Shown: piece by piece, positions 1 through 9,119 of the stretch
Numbering within the stretch: position 1 is the stretch's first letter
Layout of the letters: the number at the start of each line of letters is the position of its first letter
Origin: an uncultured Parabacteroides sp.
GTDB taxonomy: Bacteria; Bacteroidota; Bacteroidia; Bacteroidales; Tannerellaceae
NCBI GenBank assembly: GCA_949287365.1
Contig: CASEGC010000123.1
Location: forward strand, 1-35,862
Direction: 5' to 3'
DNA length: 35,862 nucleotides
Made by a program: the position numbers and the translations under genes
Notes under the pieces: generated by a model
Told to the model about the DNA's origin: nothing
The model's database searches: none
Seen by the model: the letters and a program-made list of their open reading frames with translations, nothing else

Positions 1-1327
1 ACTTGAAGAAATATCGAAAAATATCGTTCCCGTTCGCATAAATCAACAAGGCGAAGAGGATGAACATCCCGGTTATTTGGGCGTATTCCAAGAATTTGTC
101 GCTCGGCTTCCGGCGCGCGATCACCTCATAGAGCAGGAACATCACGTGGCCGCCATCCAACGCGGGTATCGGCAGGATGTTCATGAAAGCCAAGATAATC
201 GAGAGGAACGCGGTGCGCTCCCAGAAGACACGCCAGTCCCAAGCGGCGGGGAAAAGGTCTCCGATGGTACCGAAACCGCCCAAGCTGGAGGCGCCCTCCT
301 TCGTGAAGACGTACTCCATGTCGCTCACGTATCCCTTCAGCGTGTTCACGCCCAGCCGGATTCCCGCGGGGAAGGACTCGAAAAAGCCATACTTACGGGT
401 GACCGTCTGGTACAAATCCGTCGGCAACATCACCGCCACGCCAATCTTCCCCAACGAGTCCGTCCGCATCGTCAAGGAAGTGAGCGTCCCTTTCCGGTAG
501 AAATCGATAGTCACCTCTTGGTTCTTATTTCGAGACAGCATCTCGGAAGCGTCGTAAAACGTAGGCGTGGCCGTGCCGTTGACAGCCACCACGCTATCGC
601 CCGACTGCATCCCCGCCAAAGCCGCCGGAGCGTCCTTGATGGGCAAATCCCTAACGACCATAGGCATACGATACGGGTCGGCGAATCCCTTGGCGTCGCG
701 CATGCAACGTTGCATCATATCCTCCGGAATGGAGATGACCGTTTCCTTCCCGTCACGAAGCACGGTGACGGTCCTCGCCTCCACCACCTTGCGGAAGCAA
801 TCGCTGCCAAACCGCTCCAGCTCCTCGTCGTCCGCCCTCAACAAGATGTCGCCGTCGCGGAAGCCGACGTTCTGGAACGTCTCGCTATAGTTCATACCCA
901 TCTTCATGTTCTTCAGCGGCAAGTAAGTGTCGCCCCAAGCGAACAATATCATGGAATAGATGAAGAGCGCCAGCAGGAAATTGAATATCACGCCGGCTAC
1001 CATGATCAGCAAGCGTTGTCCGGCCGGCTTCGACCGGAACTCGTACGGTTTGGGAGGCTGCGCCATCGCCTCCTTGTCCATGCTCTCGTCAATCATGCCC
1101 GAGATCTTGCAATATCCGCCCAAAGGAAGCCAGCCGATGCCATATTCCGTATCGCTATGCTTGGGCTTATATTTGAACAACGAGAACCAAGGGTCGAAGA
1201 AAAGGTAGAATTTCTCCACCCTCACCTTAAACAAGCGGGCGAAGAGAAAGTGTCCGAACTCGTGGACAATCACCAATATCGACAGACTCAAGATGAGCTG
1301 TAAAGCTTTAATCAAAAAAGTTTCCAT
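1..1327 (-). CDS. rseP: RIP metalloprotease RseP (site-2 protease), 3' edge cut by window
   Basis: Membrane-embedded zinc protease of the M50/site-2 family, which cleaves transmembrane substrates such as anti-sigma factors and remnant signal peptides inside the inner membrane. The reading frame starts at ATG 1327 and stays open for 442 codons to the window edge. The next codon begins with T, so the stop may lie immediately outside. The zinc motif HEFGH is at residues 22-26 in the first membrane segment. A PDZ-like region lies mid-protein, and the second active-site motif NILPIPALDGGH has its LDG at about 390-392, followed by a last hydrophobic segment. It is the last gene of the run from DUF4290, 30 bases after dxr. 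The large opposite-strand open frame here is a shadow. Confidence 0.95.
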   Translation of the reverse strand, partial: METFLIKALQLILSLSILVIVHEFGHFLFARLFKVRVEKFYLFFDPWFSLFKYKPKHSDTEYGIGWLPLGGYCKISGMIDESMDKEAMAQPPKPYEFRSKPAGQRLLIMVAGVIFNFLLALFIYSMILFAWGDTYLPLKNMKMGMNYSETFQNVGFRDGDILLRADDEELERFGSDCFRKVVEARTVTVLRDGKETVISIPEDMMQRCMRDAKGFADPYRMPMVVRDLPIKDAPAALAGMQSGDSVVAVNGTATPTFYDASEMLSRNKNQEVTIDFYRKGTLTSLTMRTDSLGKIGVAVMLPTDLYQTVTRKYGFFESFPAGIRLGVNTLKGYVSDMEYVFTKEGASSLGGFGTIGDLFPAAWDWRVFWERTAFLSIILAFMNILPIPALDGGHVMFLLYEVIARRKPSDKFLEYAQITGMFILFALLIYANGNDIFRYFFK

Positions 1328-1357
1328 TTACTATCGTTTGTTCTGTTTCTAAATTAC

Positions 1358-2509
1358 TCAAATCAACTCGGACGCCAATCGCCGCGCCTCGGTGTCAGTG
1401 GCCACGTAATCCTCATAAGAGGGATTGGCGACGAACGAGGCGCGCCGCATGGTGCGTTCTATCACGTCGCTCATTCCAAGGAAGCCAATTTCGTCCCGCA
1501 GGAAGGCCGCCACCACGACCTCGTTGGCGGCGTTCAATACGCAAGGCATGTTCCCGCCTTGCCGGACCGCCTCGAAAGCGAACGCCAAGTTGCGGAAACG
1601 CTCCATATCCGGCTCCTCGAAGGTCAATGTGGAATATTTCCGGAAGTCCAAGCGAGGCTCCTCACTCTTCATCCGTGTCGGGAAGGAGAAAGCGTACGCG
1701 ATCGGCAACCTCATGTCCGGAATCCCCAACTGGGCGATTACCGCGCCATCCTCGAATTGCACCATGGAATGAATCACCGATTGCGGATGCACCAACACCT
1801 CTATTTGTTCCGGCGTCACGCCAAACAGCCATTTCGCCTCGATCATCTCGAATCCTTTGTTCATCATCGAAGCCGAGTCTATCGTTATTTTCGCTCCCAT
1901 GTTCCAGTTCGGGTGTCTCAAGGCCTGTTCCTTGGTTACGACAACCAATTCTTCCATCGACTTAGTCCGGAACGGTCCCCCAGAAGCGGTCAACAATATT
2001 TTTTCCACCGGATTGTCAAAAGCGCCTGCCAGGCATTGGAAAATGGCCGAATGCTCGGAATCCACCGGCAATATCGGGACCTTATGCGTATTAGCCAAAT
2101 CCATAATCAACTCTCCGGCGACAACCAACGTCTCCTTATTCGCCAATGCGATCGCCTTTCCCGCCTTGATCGCGGCTATCGTGGGCCGCAAACCGGAATA
2201 GCCGACCATCGCCGTCAGCACCATATCAATCGGCTCCGCCTGCACCATTTGGGAAATAGCGTCAGCGCCCGCCCATACTTTGATAGGCAAATCCTCCAGG
2301 GCTTCTTTTAATTCCGGATATTTCCGCTCATTAGCGATAACTACTACTTCCGGCATATATTTCCGAGCCTGATTAATCAACAAATCCACTTGATTGTTCG
2401 CGGTCAAGGCATAAATCTCAAAAAGATCAGGATGCTCACTCACCACCTGCAACGCTTGTGTCCCGATGGAACCGGTTGAGCCTAATATTGCCAATTGTCT
2501 CTTTTTCAT
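1358..2509 (-). CDS. dxr: 1-deoxy-D-xylulose 5-phosphate reductoisomerase
   Basis: Second enzyme of the MEP (non-mevalonate) isoprenoid pathway: converts 1-deoxyxylulose 5-phosphate to 2-C-methylerythritol 4-phosphate with NADPH, in the cytoplasm. The 383-residue length is normal. The NADPH-binding motif GSTGSIG is at 10-16, NKE at 124-126, and the metal ligands D150 and E152 sit in PVDSEHSAIFQ, at the same numbers as in E. coli. The HPNWNMG and SASMMNKG substrate loops are intact. It sits between rseP and the M23 peptidase, 7 bases after the latter, so it is very probably cotranscribed. Isoprenoid supply for undecaprenyl phosphate fits a cell-envelope operon that also contains murA. Confidence 0.97.
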   Translation of the reverse strand: MKKRQLAILGSTGSIGTQALQVVSEHPDLFEIYALTANNQVDLLINQARKYMPEVVVIANERKYPELKEALEDLPIKVWAGADAISQMVQAEPIDMVLTAMVGYSGLRPTIAAIKAGKAIALANKETLVVAGELIMDLANTHKVPILPVDSEHSAIFQCLAGAFDNPVEKILLTASGGPFRTKSMEELVVVTKEQALRHPNWNMGAKITIDSASMMNKGFEMIEAKWLFGVTPEQIEVLVHPQSVIHSMVQFEDGAVIAQLGIPDMRLPIAYAFSFPTRMKSEEPRLDFRKYSTLTFEEPDMERFRNLAFAFEAVRQGGNMPCVLNAANEVVVAAFLRDEIGFLGMSDVIERTMRRASFVANPSYEDYVATDTEARRLASELI

Positions 2510-2516
2510 GGATATA

Positions 2517-3386
2517 TTAAAAAGATATATATTCTTCAGGATTCACGGGGTTTCCCTTATACCACAACTCGAAATGCAAATGCGGGCCCGTCGACAATTC
2601 GCCCGTATTACCGACCATCGCAATCGCTTCTCCCGCGACGACATGATCGCCCACCTCTTTCAATAACAATTCATTGTGTTTGTAAACCGAGATGAATCCA
2701 TTTCTATGCTGTAACTGAATCACGTTCCCATGACCCGGATCGAAACCCGTATAAATCACCGTACCATCCAAAGCGGCCAAGACACTCTCTTTTGGAGCCG
2801 CGACCAAATCCACGCCATAATGATGGATATCCGTCTCATATCGAGCCGAAACCACGCCGTTGACAGGCTTATAAAAAAAGGCGCTACCCGTCGGCTGTCT
2901 ACCAGGGTCCGTCAACACGGTCAGATTATATTTTTCCTCTTTCTCATATCGTTCCACGAACTCCTCCTCTTCCTTGCCTCGCGGAATCTCATAATTCAAG
3001 TCATGACTCGCGATAGAGTCTATTTGACGAATAGAATCCAGCTCAATCGTACCCGAAAGGATTCCAGTAACGTTATTCAAATAAAGGGATTGTATTTGTA
3101 GCATCCGCTCCAGAGAATCGGCTCGTAAAGCGTTTTGCATAATTTCCTTACGTATCTCCACGTCCAAATAACCGGGTAAATAATTACGAATCGGAGTCTT
3201 GATGATAATAAAAGCGGTGACCAACACCAAAAAGAAAGCGAACATGGCCAACATGACAAACGCAGACAAACGCGACAAACGAAAAGACCAAACCTCTTCC
3301 AGCGTGCTCTCGTTAATGAAAGACAACTTGTACTTGAACCGTATTCGGTGCCAAAACGATTTCGTATTTTTCTTTCCTTGCCTCAT
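2517..3386 (-). CDS. M23 family (LytM-type) membrane-anchored peptidase
   Basis: Predicted zinc endopeptidase acting on peptidoglycan cross-bridges, or a degenerate-type activator of amidases, on the periplasmic side. There is a charged N-terminus, one hydrophobic segment at about 40-65 and a coiled linker. The C-terminal LytM domain carries HYGVD (first His and Asp ligands) and the HLH pair at 269-271 in GPHLHFELW, so all zinc ligands are present and it may be active. The 289-residue length is typical of Bacteroidetes homologues. Its ATG overlaps the rimM stop by four bases, indicating translational coupling. No specific gene symbol can be assigned. Confidence 0.9.
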   Translation of the reverse strand: MRQGKKNTKSFWHRIRFKYKLSFINESTLEEVWSFRLSRLSAFVMLAMFAFFLVLVTAFIIIKTPIRNYLPGYLDVEIRKEIMQNALRADSLERMLQIQSLYLNNVTGILSGTIELDSIRQIDSIASHDLNYEIPRGKEEEEFVERYEKEEKYNLTVLTDPGRQPTGSAFFYKPVNGVVSARYETDIHHYGVDLVAAPKESVLAALDGTVIYTGFDPGHGNVIQLQHRNGFISVYKHNELLLKEVGDHVVAGEAIAMVGNTGELSTGPHLHFELWYKGNPVNPEEYISF

Positions 3387-3904
3387 AAATCCAATAATCC
3401 TTCCGGCAAAGAAACCTTTAAAATGGAATTCTCACGATCCATGCCTTCGATAAACTCCTCGACCGCCGGAATCAACAATTCGCCACCTTCCCTGTCCACA
3501 CGCAATAGGACGTTCAATGTCGATTCATCCACATCCACCACTTTTCCCAAGAAGCCATTAGAAGCATCAATCACGGAATAGCCTACAATATTATTCCATG
3601 TCATCTCACCCAGCCAATCATCCTCATCCACCGCATCTATCGGATAAAAAACATCCTTATTGACAAAAGCACGAGCCTCTTCCTCCGAATCAACGCCATC
3701 CAGTTTCACGAGCGACGTGGAATCACTTTTATAACGGCACGCTTCTATATAAAAAGGGACCAAGATGCCATCCATCTCACAGACAAGATACGAATCTTCA
3801 GCGTCACCCTCCAAATCACGATTCGTTATCAAAGATAATTCCCCCTTGATACCATGAGGTTTAGCGAACCGCCCAATTTTAAACACATCTTCTTTCTCAA
3901 TCAT
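3383..3904 (-). CDS. rimM: Ribosome maturation factor RimM
   Basis: 16S rRNA processing factor that binds ribosomal protein S19 and helps mature the 30S head. At 173 residues it has the expected two-domain form: an N-terminal RimM barrel beginning IGRFAKPHGIKGELSL (the family-typical GRhxKPHGhkGE motif) and a C-terminal PRC-barrel region around GKVVDVDESTLNVLLRV and LLIPAVEEFI. In many bacteria rimM is in a ribosomal operon (rpsP-rimM-trmD-rplS). Here it lies instead between murA (12-base gap) and the M23 peptidase (4-base overlap), a placement I believe is usual for Bacteroidales. Confidence 0.95.
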   Translation of the reverse strand: MIEKEDVFKIGRFAKPHGIKGELSLITNRDLEGDAEDSYLVCEMDGILVPFYIEACRYKSDSTSLVKLDGVDSEEEARAFVNKDVFYPIDAVDEDDWLGEMTWNNIVGYSVIDASNGFLGKVVDVDESTLNVLLRVDREGGELLIPAVEEFIEGMDRENSILKVSLPEGLLDL

Positions 3905-3916
3905 AACCGCTATCTC

Positions 3917-5221
3917 TTATATCCGCGTTATACGTGCGCCAATCCGATTCAAACGCTTATCAATATCTTGATATCCTCTATCTATCTGATCTATATTATG
4001 AATCGTACTGGTCCCTTCCGCACTCATGGCCGCTATCAGTAAGGCGATGCCCGCCCTTATGTCTGGAGAAACCATCGTGGAACCACGCAACCTAAACCGG
4101 TTCCCCAAGCCGATTACCGTCGCTCTATGAGGATCACACAAAATGATTTGTGCCCCCATATCTATGAGTTTGTCTACAAAAAACAAACGGCTTTCAAACA
4201 TTTTCTGGTGAATCAAAACACTTCCCACCGCCTGTGTGGCGACCACAAGAAAAACACTTAACAAATCAGGCGTAAGCCCTGGCCAAGGAGCATCGGCGAT
4301 AGTCATGATAGAACCATCCATAAAAGTCTCTATCTCATAAGAATCATGCCGAGGTATATATATATCGTCACTCCTTTGCTCCACGGTTATGCCTAAACGC
4401 CGGAACGCATCCGGGATAATGCCTAACTTATCGTATCCTGTATTCTTGATCGTAATTTCCGACCCTGTCATAGCGGCCATACCAATAAAACTTCCCACCT
4501 CTATCATATCCGGAAGAATCGTATGCTCCGTGCCATGCAGGAATTGAACGCCCTCTATCATCAACAAATTAGAGCCTACTCCCGTAATTCTAGCGCCCAT
4601 CCTATTCAGCATAAGAGAAAGCTGTTGAAGATATGGCTCGCATGCGGCGTTATAAATCGTAGTAACTCCTTCCGCAAGGACAGAAGCCATCAAAATATTT
4701 GCCGTTCCCGTCACCGAAGCCTCATCCAACAACATATACCTCCCTCGCAGGCGAGGAGCTTCCACCTCATAAACCTGTCGGTCCGGATCATACCGAAAAC
4801 TAGCACCCAACTTTTGGATTCCCACGAAATGCGTATCCAAACGCCTACGCCCGATTTTATCTCCTCCCGGACGAGGAATCAACGCTTTCCCAAAACGAGC
4901 CAATAGTGGCCCAACAATCATCACAGACCCCCGCAAACTCGCGCTACGCCGTAAAAATTCTTCCGTACGCAAGTATTCTAAATCCACGTCATCCGCCATG
5001 AATGTATAGGTACCGATAGATGGATGCTCCACCTTCACCCGCATATCTCTCAAAAGCTGAATCAAATTATTCACGTCCAAAATGTCAGGAATATTATGGA
5101 TTGTCACTTTATCCGGAGTAAGCAAGGTAGCGCAAATCACCTCCAAGGCCTCGTTCTTGGCACCTTGAGGAATGATTTCTCCCGACAGGCGGTATCCTCC
5201 TTCTATCACAAAAGAACTCAT
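3917..5221 (-). CDS. murA: UDP-N-acetylglucosamine 1-carboxyvinyltransferase MurA, Asp-type active site
   Basis: First committed step of peptidoglycan synthesis: transfers enolpyruvate from PEP to UDP-GlcNAc in the cytoplasm. The protein has 434 residues. The N-terminal GAKNEAL motif holds the conserved K22 and N23. The mobile loop reads RPGGDKIGRRRLD, where E. coli MurA has PGGCTIGARP. The residue equivalent to Cys115, the covalent target of fosfomycin, is therefore Asp121. The same Cys-to-Asp change is known in Mycobacterium and Chlamydia MurA and makes them insensitive to the drug. The murA start overlaps the stop of the upstream DUF4290 gene by four bases, so the two are translationally coupled. 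Confidence 0.96.
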   Translation of the reverse strand: MSSFVIEGGYRLSGEIIPQGAKNEALEVICATLLTPDKVTIHNIPDILDVNNLIQLLRDMRVKVEHPSIGTYTFMADDVDLEYLRTEEFLRRSASLRGSVMIVGPLLARFGKALIPRPGGDKIGRRRLDTHFVGIQKLGASFRYDPDRQVYEVEAPRLRGRYMLLDEASVTGTANILMASVLAEGVTTIYNAACEPYLQQLSLMLNRMGARITGVGSNLLMIEGVQFLHGTEHTILPDMIEVGSFIGMAAMTGSEITIKNTGYDKLGIIPDAFRRLGITVEQRSDDIYIPRHDSYEIETFMDGSIMTIADAPWPGLTPDLLSVFLVVATQAVGSVLIHQKMFESRLFFVDKLIDMGAQIILCDPHRATVIGLGNRFRLRGSTMVSPDIRAGIALLIAAMSAEGTSTIHNIDQIDRGYQDIDKRLNRIGARITRI

Positions 5222-5826
5222 CTGTTTTTACGCGTAAAGTTGTTTCTCTTATTTCCACCATTATTACCTCGCGCCAACAAGTCCCGGCTCTCGGTCAATT
5301 TATGTTCGTTCTCGTTCAAGACAATTTGTCCTTCCGACAATTCCGCCAAATCCTTGAATATTTTCCGATCGTCTACACTCTCTTTATTCCAAGTAAGAAA
5401 CGATTTTTTCATCTGATTCGCCAACAAACGGATCAATTGGTCCTTTTCCGGACCCGGTTCCAATTCCGTGGCTTTAGCGATCATCAATTCCAGAGTTTTC
5501 CCATAATGCCGATAGTGAATACGATTATTTTTATATGGAATACGAGGTGGGCGAACATTCAAGTTCTCCTTCTTTACGATCTCATAAGGATAGTCGATAT
5601 CAAGCTTAAAATCAGCCATGATAGCCAAATGATCCCAAAGAATATGCTTAAAATCGTTCACGTCACGTAAATGGGGAAACATATTTCCCATAATGTTGAT
5701 AATCGTATCCGCGCAACGCTTACGTTCTTCTCTATCTTGAATCGTCACGCAATAATCCACCATATTTTGGATATTTCTCCCATATTCCGGCAAAGCAAGT
5801 CTCTTCTCTTCTGTATTGTATTTCAT
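5218..5826 (-). CDS. DUF4290 family protein, unknown function
   Basis: A 202-residue soluble, charged protein that I recognise as the Bacteroidetes-restricted DUF4290 family. Its function is not known. It starts MKYNTEEKRLALPEYGRNIQ, has no signal peptide or membrane segment, and ends in a basic, Asn-rich tail (RGNNGGNKRNNFTRKNR) that could bind nucleic acid or be disordered. It is the first gene of the murA-rimM-M23-dxr-rseP run and is coupled to murA by a 4-base overlap, which suggests a role linked to envelope synthesis (inference only). A good promoter lies 20 bases upstream of its ATG. Confidence 0.85.
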   Translation of the reverse strand: MKYNTEEKRLALPEYGRNIQNMVDYCVTIQDREERKRCADTIINIMGNMFPHLRDVNDFKHILWDHLAIMADFKLDIDYPYEIVKKENLNVRPPRIPYKNNRIHYRHYGKTLELMIAKATELEPGPEKDQLIRLLANQMKKSFLTWNKESVDDRKIFKDLAELSEGQIVLNENEHKLTESRDLLARGNNGGNKRNNFTRKNR

Positions 5827-5845
5827 TTTGTATTTTGTTTATTCG

Positions 5846-5877
5846 CGAATTTATATATTTTTATCGATACGGGCAAA
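5846..5877 (-). promoter_or_regulatory. Promoter for the DUF4290-murA-rseP operon
   Basis: Reading the minus strand, TTTG (5877-5874) is followed after exactly 20 bases by TAAATTCG (5853-5846). This matches the established Bacteroides primary sigma factor consensus TTTG, N19-21, TAnnTTTG with one change. It would place transcription start roughly 10-15 bases before the ATG at 5826. The -33 box lies in a small hairpin (CGGGC, GTTT, GCCCG). Confidence 0.7.
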
Positions 5878-5928
5878 CGCCCGAAACCTCACCAATATAA
5901 AGCTACAAAAACATTGGATATCTGTTAT

Positions 5929-6411
5929 TTATATAACCAATTCATAATCCACTACATCCAACCAACGGCCGAATTTCAGGCCAACTTTCTCAAAGTGGGA
6001 AACTTTCTCGAAATCTAATTTCGTATGCAACGCCACGCTTGCCTCATTCTCCGCCGTTATACAAGCGATTAACGCTTTATAACCACAATTCCGACATTCA
6101 TTGATAAGCCTTTCCATCAGCGACCGACCAAGGCCTTTACCCACATGGCTCGAAGACAGATAAACTGTTGTCTCCAACGTATATCGGTAGGCGGCTCTCT
6201 CCTTCCAAGGATGCGCATAACAAAAACCCACCACTTTCCCATCTTCCTCGTACACAAAGTAAGGATAATGATCCAAAATGCCACCCATACGAGTTCGCAT
6301 TTCCTCCTCACACAACGGCTCAGTCTCAAAAGTTACCACGCTATTAATAATATATTCATTATAAATACCGACAATAGCTCCCGCATCTTGCAAATTAGCG
6401 TACCTAATCAT
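5929..6411 (-). CDS. GNAT family N-acetyltransferase (phosphinothricin acetyltransferase-like)
   Basis: Predicted acetyl-CoA-dependent N-acetyltransferase of the PAT/MnaT type, which in characterised relatives acetylates phosphinothricin, methionine sulfoximine or similar amino-acid analogues. The natural substrate here is unknown. The 160-residue protein begins MIRYANLQDAGAIVGIYNEYI, the usual family start. The acetyl-CoA loop is SSHVGKGLGRSLMERLI, and the family-typical SVALHTKLDFEKV follows. I chose ATG 6411 rather than the upstream in-frame TTG at 6435 because the first eight residues from TTG do not look like the family. It follows the MBL-fold gene by 27 bases and is probably cotranscribed with it. 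Confidence 0.88.
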   Translation of the reverse strand: MIRYANLQDAGAIVGIYNEYIINSVVTFETEPLCEEEMRTRMGGILDHYPYFVYEEDGKVVGFCYAHPWKERAAYRYTLETTVYLSSSHVGKGLGRSLMERLINECRNCGYKALIACITAENEASVALHTKLDFEKVSHFEKVGLKFGRWLDVVDYELVI

Positions 6412-6438
6412 ATCCGAGCTGCGACTTAAGTTCAAATA

Positions 6439-7326
6439 TCAATCCAATTTTATAACAGCCGGATCCGGGAAATGCATACCTGCCATGGTCAAACCATTTT
6501 CCTTAGCATATTTCAATATCTCTTTTCGGGTATCCACCGCTTTCTCCTTATCCATATCATAGGAAGCGCAATATTCAGGATAAGTCATTTGCAAAGCCAT
6601 ACCATGCATCAAATCGCCCACAATAAGCAACTCTCCTATTTGAAATACCGTATGTCCCGGCGTGTGTCCAACGGCTTCTATCGCCTTGACTCCTCCAGGA
6701 AGCGTATCCCCAAATTCGAACAAATGTAAACGATCTTTATAACCTCTCATCGTTCGAAGGACTTGCGCTTTCTTTTCATCAGACATAGCCATCCAAGCAT
6801 CATATTCCACTTTAGAAACATATACACCCGCATTTGGAAAAATAACACTGTCTCCAATCATCATACCTCCTATATGATCTCCATGAAAATGAGTCAAATA
6901 CACATATTGAATATCCGCAGGATTAAGCCCCATCGCTTTCAGGCCGTCCAATAAACGTCCATTCGGAACGCCAATCCCTGTATCGAACAAAATCCGTGTT
7001 CCCGAAATCTCCACCAAAAACGTACTTATCGATGAAGGAATACCTCCCCGCAAAGAAAGGTTATCGATAATACTGTCCGGAACATCCGCGAACAAGGAAA
7101 GTGGCATCAATTTATCTTGAGCGTTATCCTGTATCCAAGTCACGGATACACCTTCCTTCAAATATGATGTCCGCACGCCTGATGCCACCTTCATCTCCTT
7201 TTCTGATTCCGGTGACTTATCGTTCACGACTTCTTTCTTCGCTCCATTACTACAACCGAACAGCGAAATCGAGGAAGCGACCCAAAACCATACATATTTT
7301 CTTAAAAACCTTCTCATGCCAATCAT
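6439..7326 (-). CDS. MBL-fold metallohydrolase, predicted lipoprotein
   Basis: Metallo-beta-lactamase-fold hydrolase of the lactonase/glyoxalase-II-like branch, 295 residues; the substrate is unknown. The N-terminus is a lipoprotein signal with lipobox LFGC at C25, so the mature enzyme should be anchored facing the periplasm or cell surface. The dinuclear zinc motif THFHGDH supplies H146, H148, D150 and H151. GHTPGHTVFQIG and GDLMHG further on supply the remaining ligands. Two ATGs (7326 and 7317) are possible, differing by three residues. Quorum-quenching lactonases share this overall pattern, but the sequence alone does not justify that function. It is followed by the GNAT gene. Confidence 0.88.
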   Translation of the reverse strand: MIGMRRFLRKYVWFWVASSISLFGCSNGAKKEVVNDKSPESEKEMKVASGVRTSYLKEGVSVTWIQDNAQDKLMPLSLFADVPDSIIDNLSLRGGIPSSISTFLVEISGTRILFDTGIGVPNGRLLDGLKAMGLNPADIQYVYLTHFHGDHIGGMMIGDSVIFPNAGVYVSKVEYDAWMAMSDEKKAQVLRTMRGYKDRLHLFEFGDTLPGGVKAIEAVGHTPGHTVFQIGELLIVGDLMHGMALQMTYPEYCASYDMDKEKAVDTRKEILKYAKENGLTMAGMHFPDPAVIKLD

Positions 7327-7348
7327 CTCTTACGTTATACCACTTCCG

Positions 7349-7356
7349 CGAAAATA
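7349..7356 (-). promoter_or_regulatory. Possible -7 element for the MBL-GNAT pair
   Basis: TATTTTCG on the minus strand, 23 bases before ATG 7326, fits TAnnTTTG with one change and lies just past the rny terminator. No good -33 TTTG is present at the right distance, so this is a weak call. Confidence 0.35.
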
Positions 7357-7359
7357 AGA

Positions 7360-7413
7360 AATAAAACCCGAAAATACCACTGGAAGATACTCATGAATAT
7401 CCTCCAATGGTAT
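7360..7413 (-). terminator. Intrinsic terminator after rny
   Basis: A 16-base inverted repeat with arms 7398-7413 and 7374-7389 has two non-Watson-Crick positions and an 8-base loop. On the minus strand it is followed by TTTTCGGGTTTTATTTC. It lies 57 bases past the rny stop and separates rny from the MBL-fold gene. Confidence 0.8.
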
Positions 7414-7469
7414 TTCTTATCCTTCAGTTTATATTTTTCGATTCTATTAAACCTACCTTCTGAAATTCG

Positions 7470-9008
7470 CTATTTCGCATAACTTACAGCCCGAGTTTCC
7501 CGAATTACCGTAATCTTAACCTGCCCGGGGTAAGTCATCTCATCCTGAATCTTCTTAGCGATTTCGGCGGACAAGTTCTCGGTCTCTTTATCGTCAATCT
7601 TATCGGCACCAACAATCACACGCAATTCCCTACCCGCCTGGATAGCGTAAGTCTTGACTACACCCGGATAAGATAACGCCAATTGTTCCAAATCGTTTAG
7701 ACGCTTGATATATGCCTCCACGATTTCTCGACGAGCGCCCGGGCGAGCGCCGGAAATCGCATCGCAAACCTGTACGATAGGAGCCAACAAGGTTTGCATC
7801 TCCACTTCATCATGATGAGCGCCCACCGCATTACATACATCCGGTTTTTCCTTGTATTTCTCACACAATTTCATACCTAAAATAGCGTGCGGCAATTCCG
7901 GCTCATCATCTGGAACTTTCCCTATATCATGCAACAACCCCGCTCGTTTCGCTTTTTTCGGGTTCAAGCCCAATTCTGAGGCCATCACCGCACATAGATT
8001 GGCGGTCTCGCGAGCATGTTGCAACAAGTTCTGTCCATAAGAGGAACGATATTTCATTTTTCCAATCAAACGGATCAGCTCCGGATGCAGGCCGTGTACC
8101 CCCAAATCAATAGCGGTACGTTTACCTGTCTCCACCACTTCCTCTTCTACCTGCTTCTTCACTTTAGTGACCACCTCCTCAATACGGGCCGGATGGATAC
8201 GTCCATCTTGCACCAGCTGGTGCAACGCCAAACGGGCGATCTCACGACGAACCGGATCAAAGCCTGAAAGAACGATTGCCTCAGGCGTGTCATCCACGAC
8301 AATCTCGATACCGGTAGCGGCCTCCAAAGCACGAATATTACGTCCTTCCCTACCGATAATACGTCCTTTGATCTCATCAGAATCTATATGGAACACGGTA
8401 ATGGAGTTCTCTATCGCCGTTTCCGTCGCCACTCGTTGGATCGACTGGATCACGATTTTCTTCGCCTCCTTGTTCGCGGTCATCTTCGCCTCTTCCACGA
8501 TCTCGTTAATATATGAGACCGCCTGCGTTTTCGCCTCATCTTTCAACGACTCAATCAAACGATTCTTCGCCTCTTCAGCGGACAATCCGGAGATTGTCTC
8601 CAGATGCTCCACCTCCTTTTGGTGAAGTCTATCCAAATCCTGTTTCTTTCTCTCGACCAATTCAAGTTGAGAAGAGAGATTTTCTTTTACGGCCTCGACC
8701 TCATTATTTTTCCGTTGCAACTCCTCTTGACGTTGGTTCAATGTCAACTCCCTTTGCTTCAATTTAGTCTCCACCGACTGGATCTTAGCGTTCCGTTGTG
8801 AGACCTGCTTTTCCAAATCAGATTTCAGATGCAAAAATTTCTCTTTCACCTCCAGCATCTTATTCTTCTTTATCACTTCCGCCTCTTTCTCCGCCTCTTG
8901 AAGTATAGAATCGTACTTCGAGCGCAAAAGATAGCGCATTCCCAACCATGTCAGCAACCCTCCGACAACAAAAGTCACTATCGGTATGATTATATACATT
9001 CCAACCAT
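7470..9008 (-). CDS. rny: Ribonuclease Y
   Basis: Membrane-anchored endoribonuclease that starts mRNA decay in many bacteria. The 512-residue domain order is classical. There is one N-terminal transmembrane helix (about residues 4-27) and a long Lys/Glu/Gln-rich coiled coil to about 200. A KH RNA-binding domain follows, with the GxxG loop in IIGREGRN, and then an HD domain with the LLHDIGKV metal motif, plus a C-terminal region ending [12 protein letters not shown]. Start ATG 9008 is used; ATG 8999 is nearly as good. It lies 111 bases after zapA in the same direction. The well-formed hairpin terminator downstream suggests it ends a transcription unit. Confidence 0.97.
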   Translation of the reverse strand: MVGMYIIIPIVTFVVGGLLTWLGMRYLLRSKYDSILQEAEKEAEVIKKNKMLEVKEKFLHLKSDLEKQVSQRNAKIQSVETKLKQRELTLNQRQEELQRKNNEVEAVKENLSSQLELVERKKQDLDRLHQKEVEHLETISGLSAEEAKNRLIESLKDEAKTQAVSYINEIVEEAKMTANKEAKKIVIQSIQRVATETAIENSITVFHIDSDEIKGRIIGREGRNIRALEAATGIEIVVDDTPEAIVLSGFDPVRREIARLALHQLVQDGRIHPARIEEVVTKVKKQVEEEVVETGKRTAIDLGVHGLHPELIRLIGKMKYRSSYGQNLLQHARETANLCAVMASELGLNPKKAKRAGLLHDIGKVPDDEPELPHAILGMKLCEKYKEKPDVCNAVGAHHDEVEMQTLLAPIVQVCDAISGARPGARREIVEAYIKRLNDLEQLALSYPGVVKTYAIQAGRELRVIVGADKIDDKETENLSAEIAKKIQDEMTYPGQVKITVIRETRAVSYAK

Positions 9009-9032
9009 TTTAATTTATAATTTTAAATCCAT

Positions 9033-9078
9033 ATATATACAAAAAAAACACTACATCACACAAAAATCTTTTGTGCAA
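9033..9078 (-). terminator. Possible weak terminator or attenuator between zapA and rny
   Basis: On the minus strand CACAAAA, GAT, TTTTGTG forms a 7-bp AT-rich hairpin (plus-strand 9059-9075) followed 9 bases later by a run of eight T. The stem is AT-rich and the T run is displaced, so termination would be partial at best. The rest of this 111-base AT-rich gap probably holds the rny promoter, but I see no convincing match. Confidence 0.3.
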
Positions 9079-9119
9079 AGCAGTGCGGAAAATTAAATTC
9101 TTAAACAATAAATATGCGA

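Noticed and set aside
77-1303. 408-residue plus-strand open frame
   Set aside because: It lies fully antisense to rseP, has no family features, and is rich in Arg/His/Gln as expected of an antisense shadow.
9009-9119. 6S RNA or another small RNA gene between zapA and rny
   Set aside because: The gap is only 111 bases, too short for 6S RNA, and holds just one weak AT-rich hairpin.
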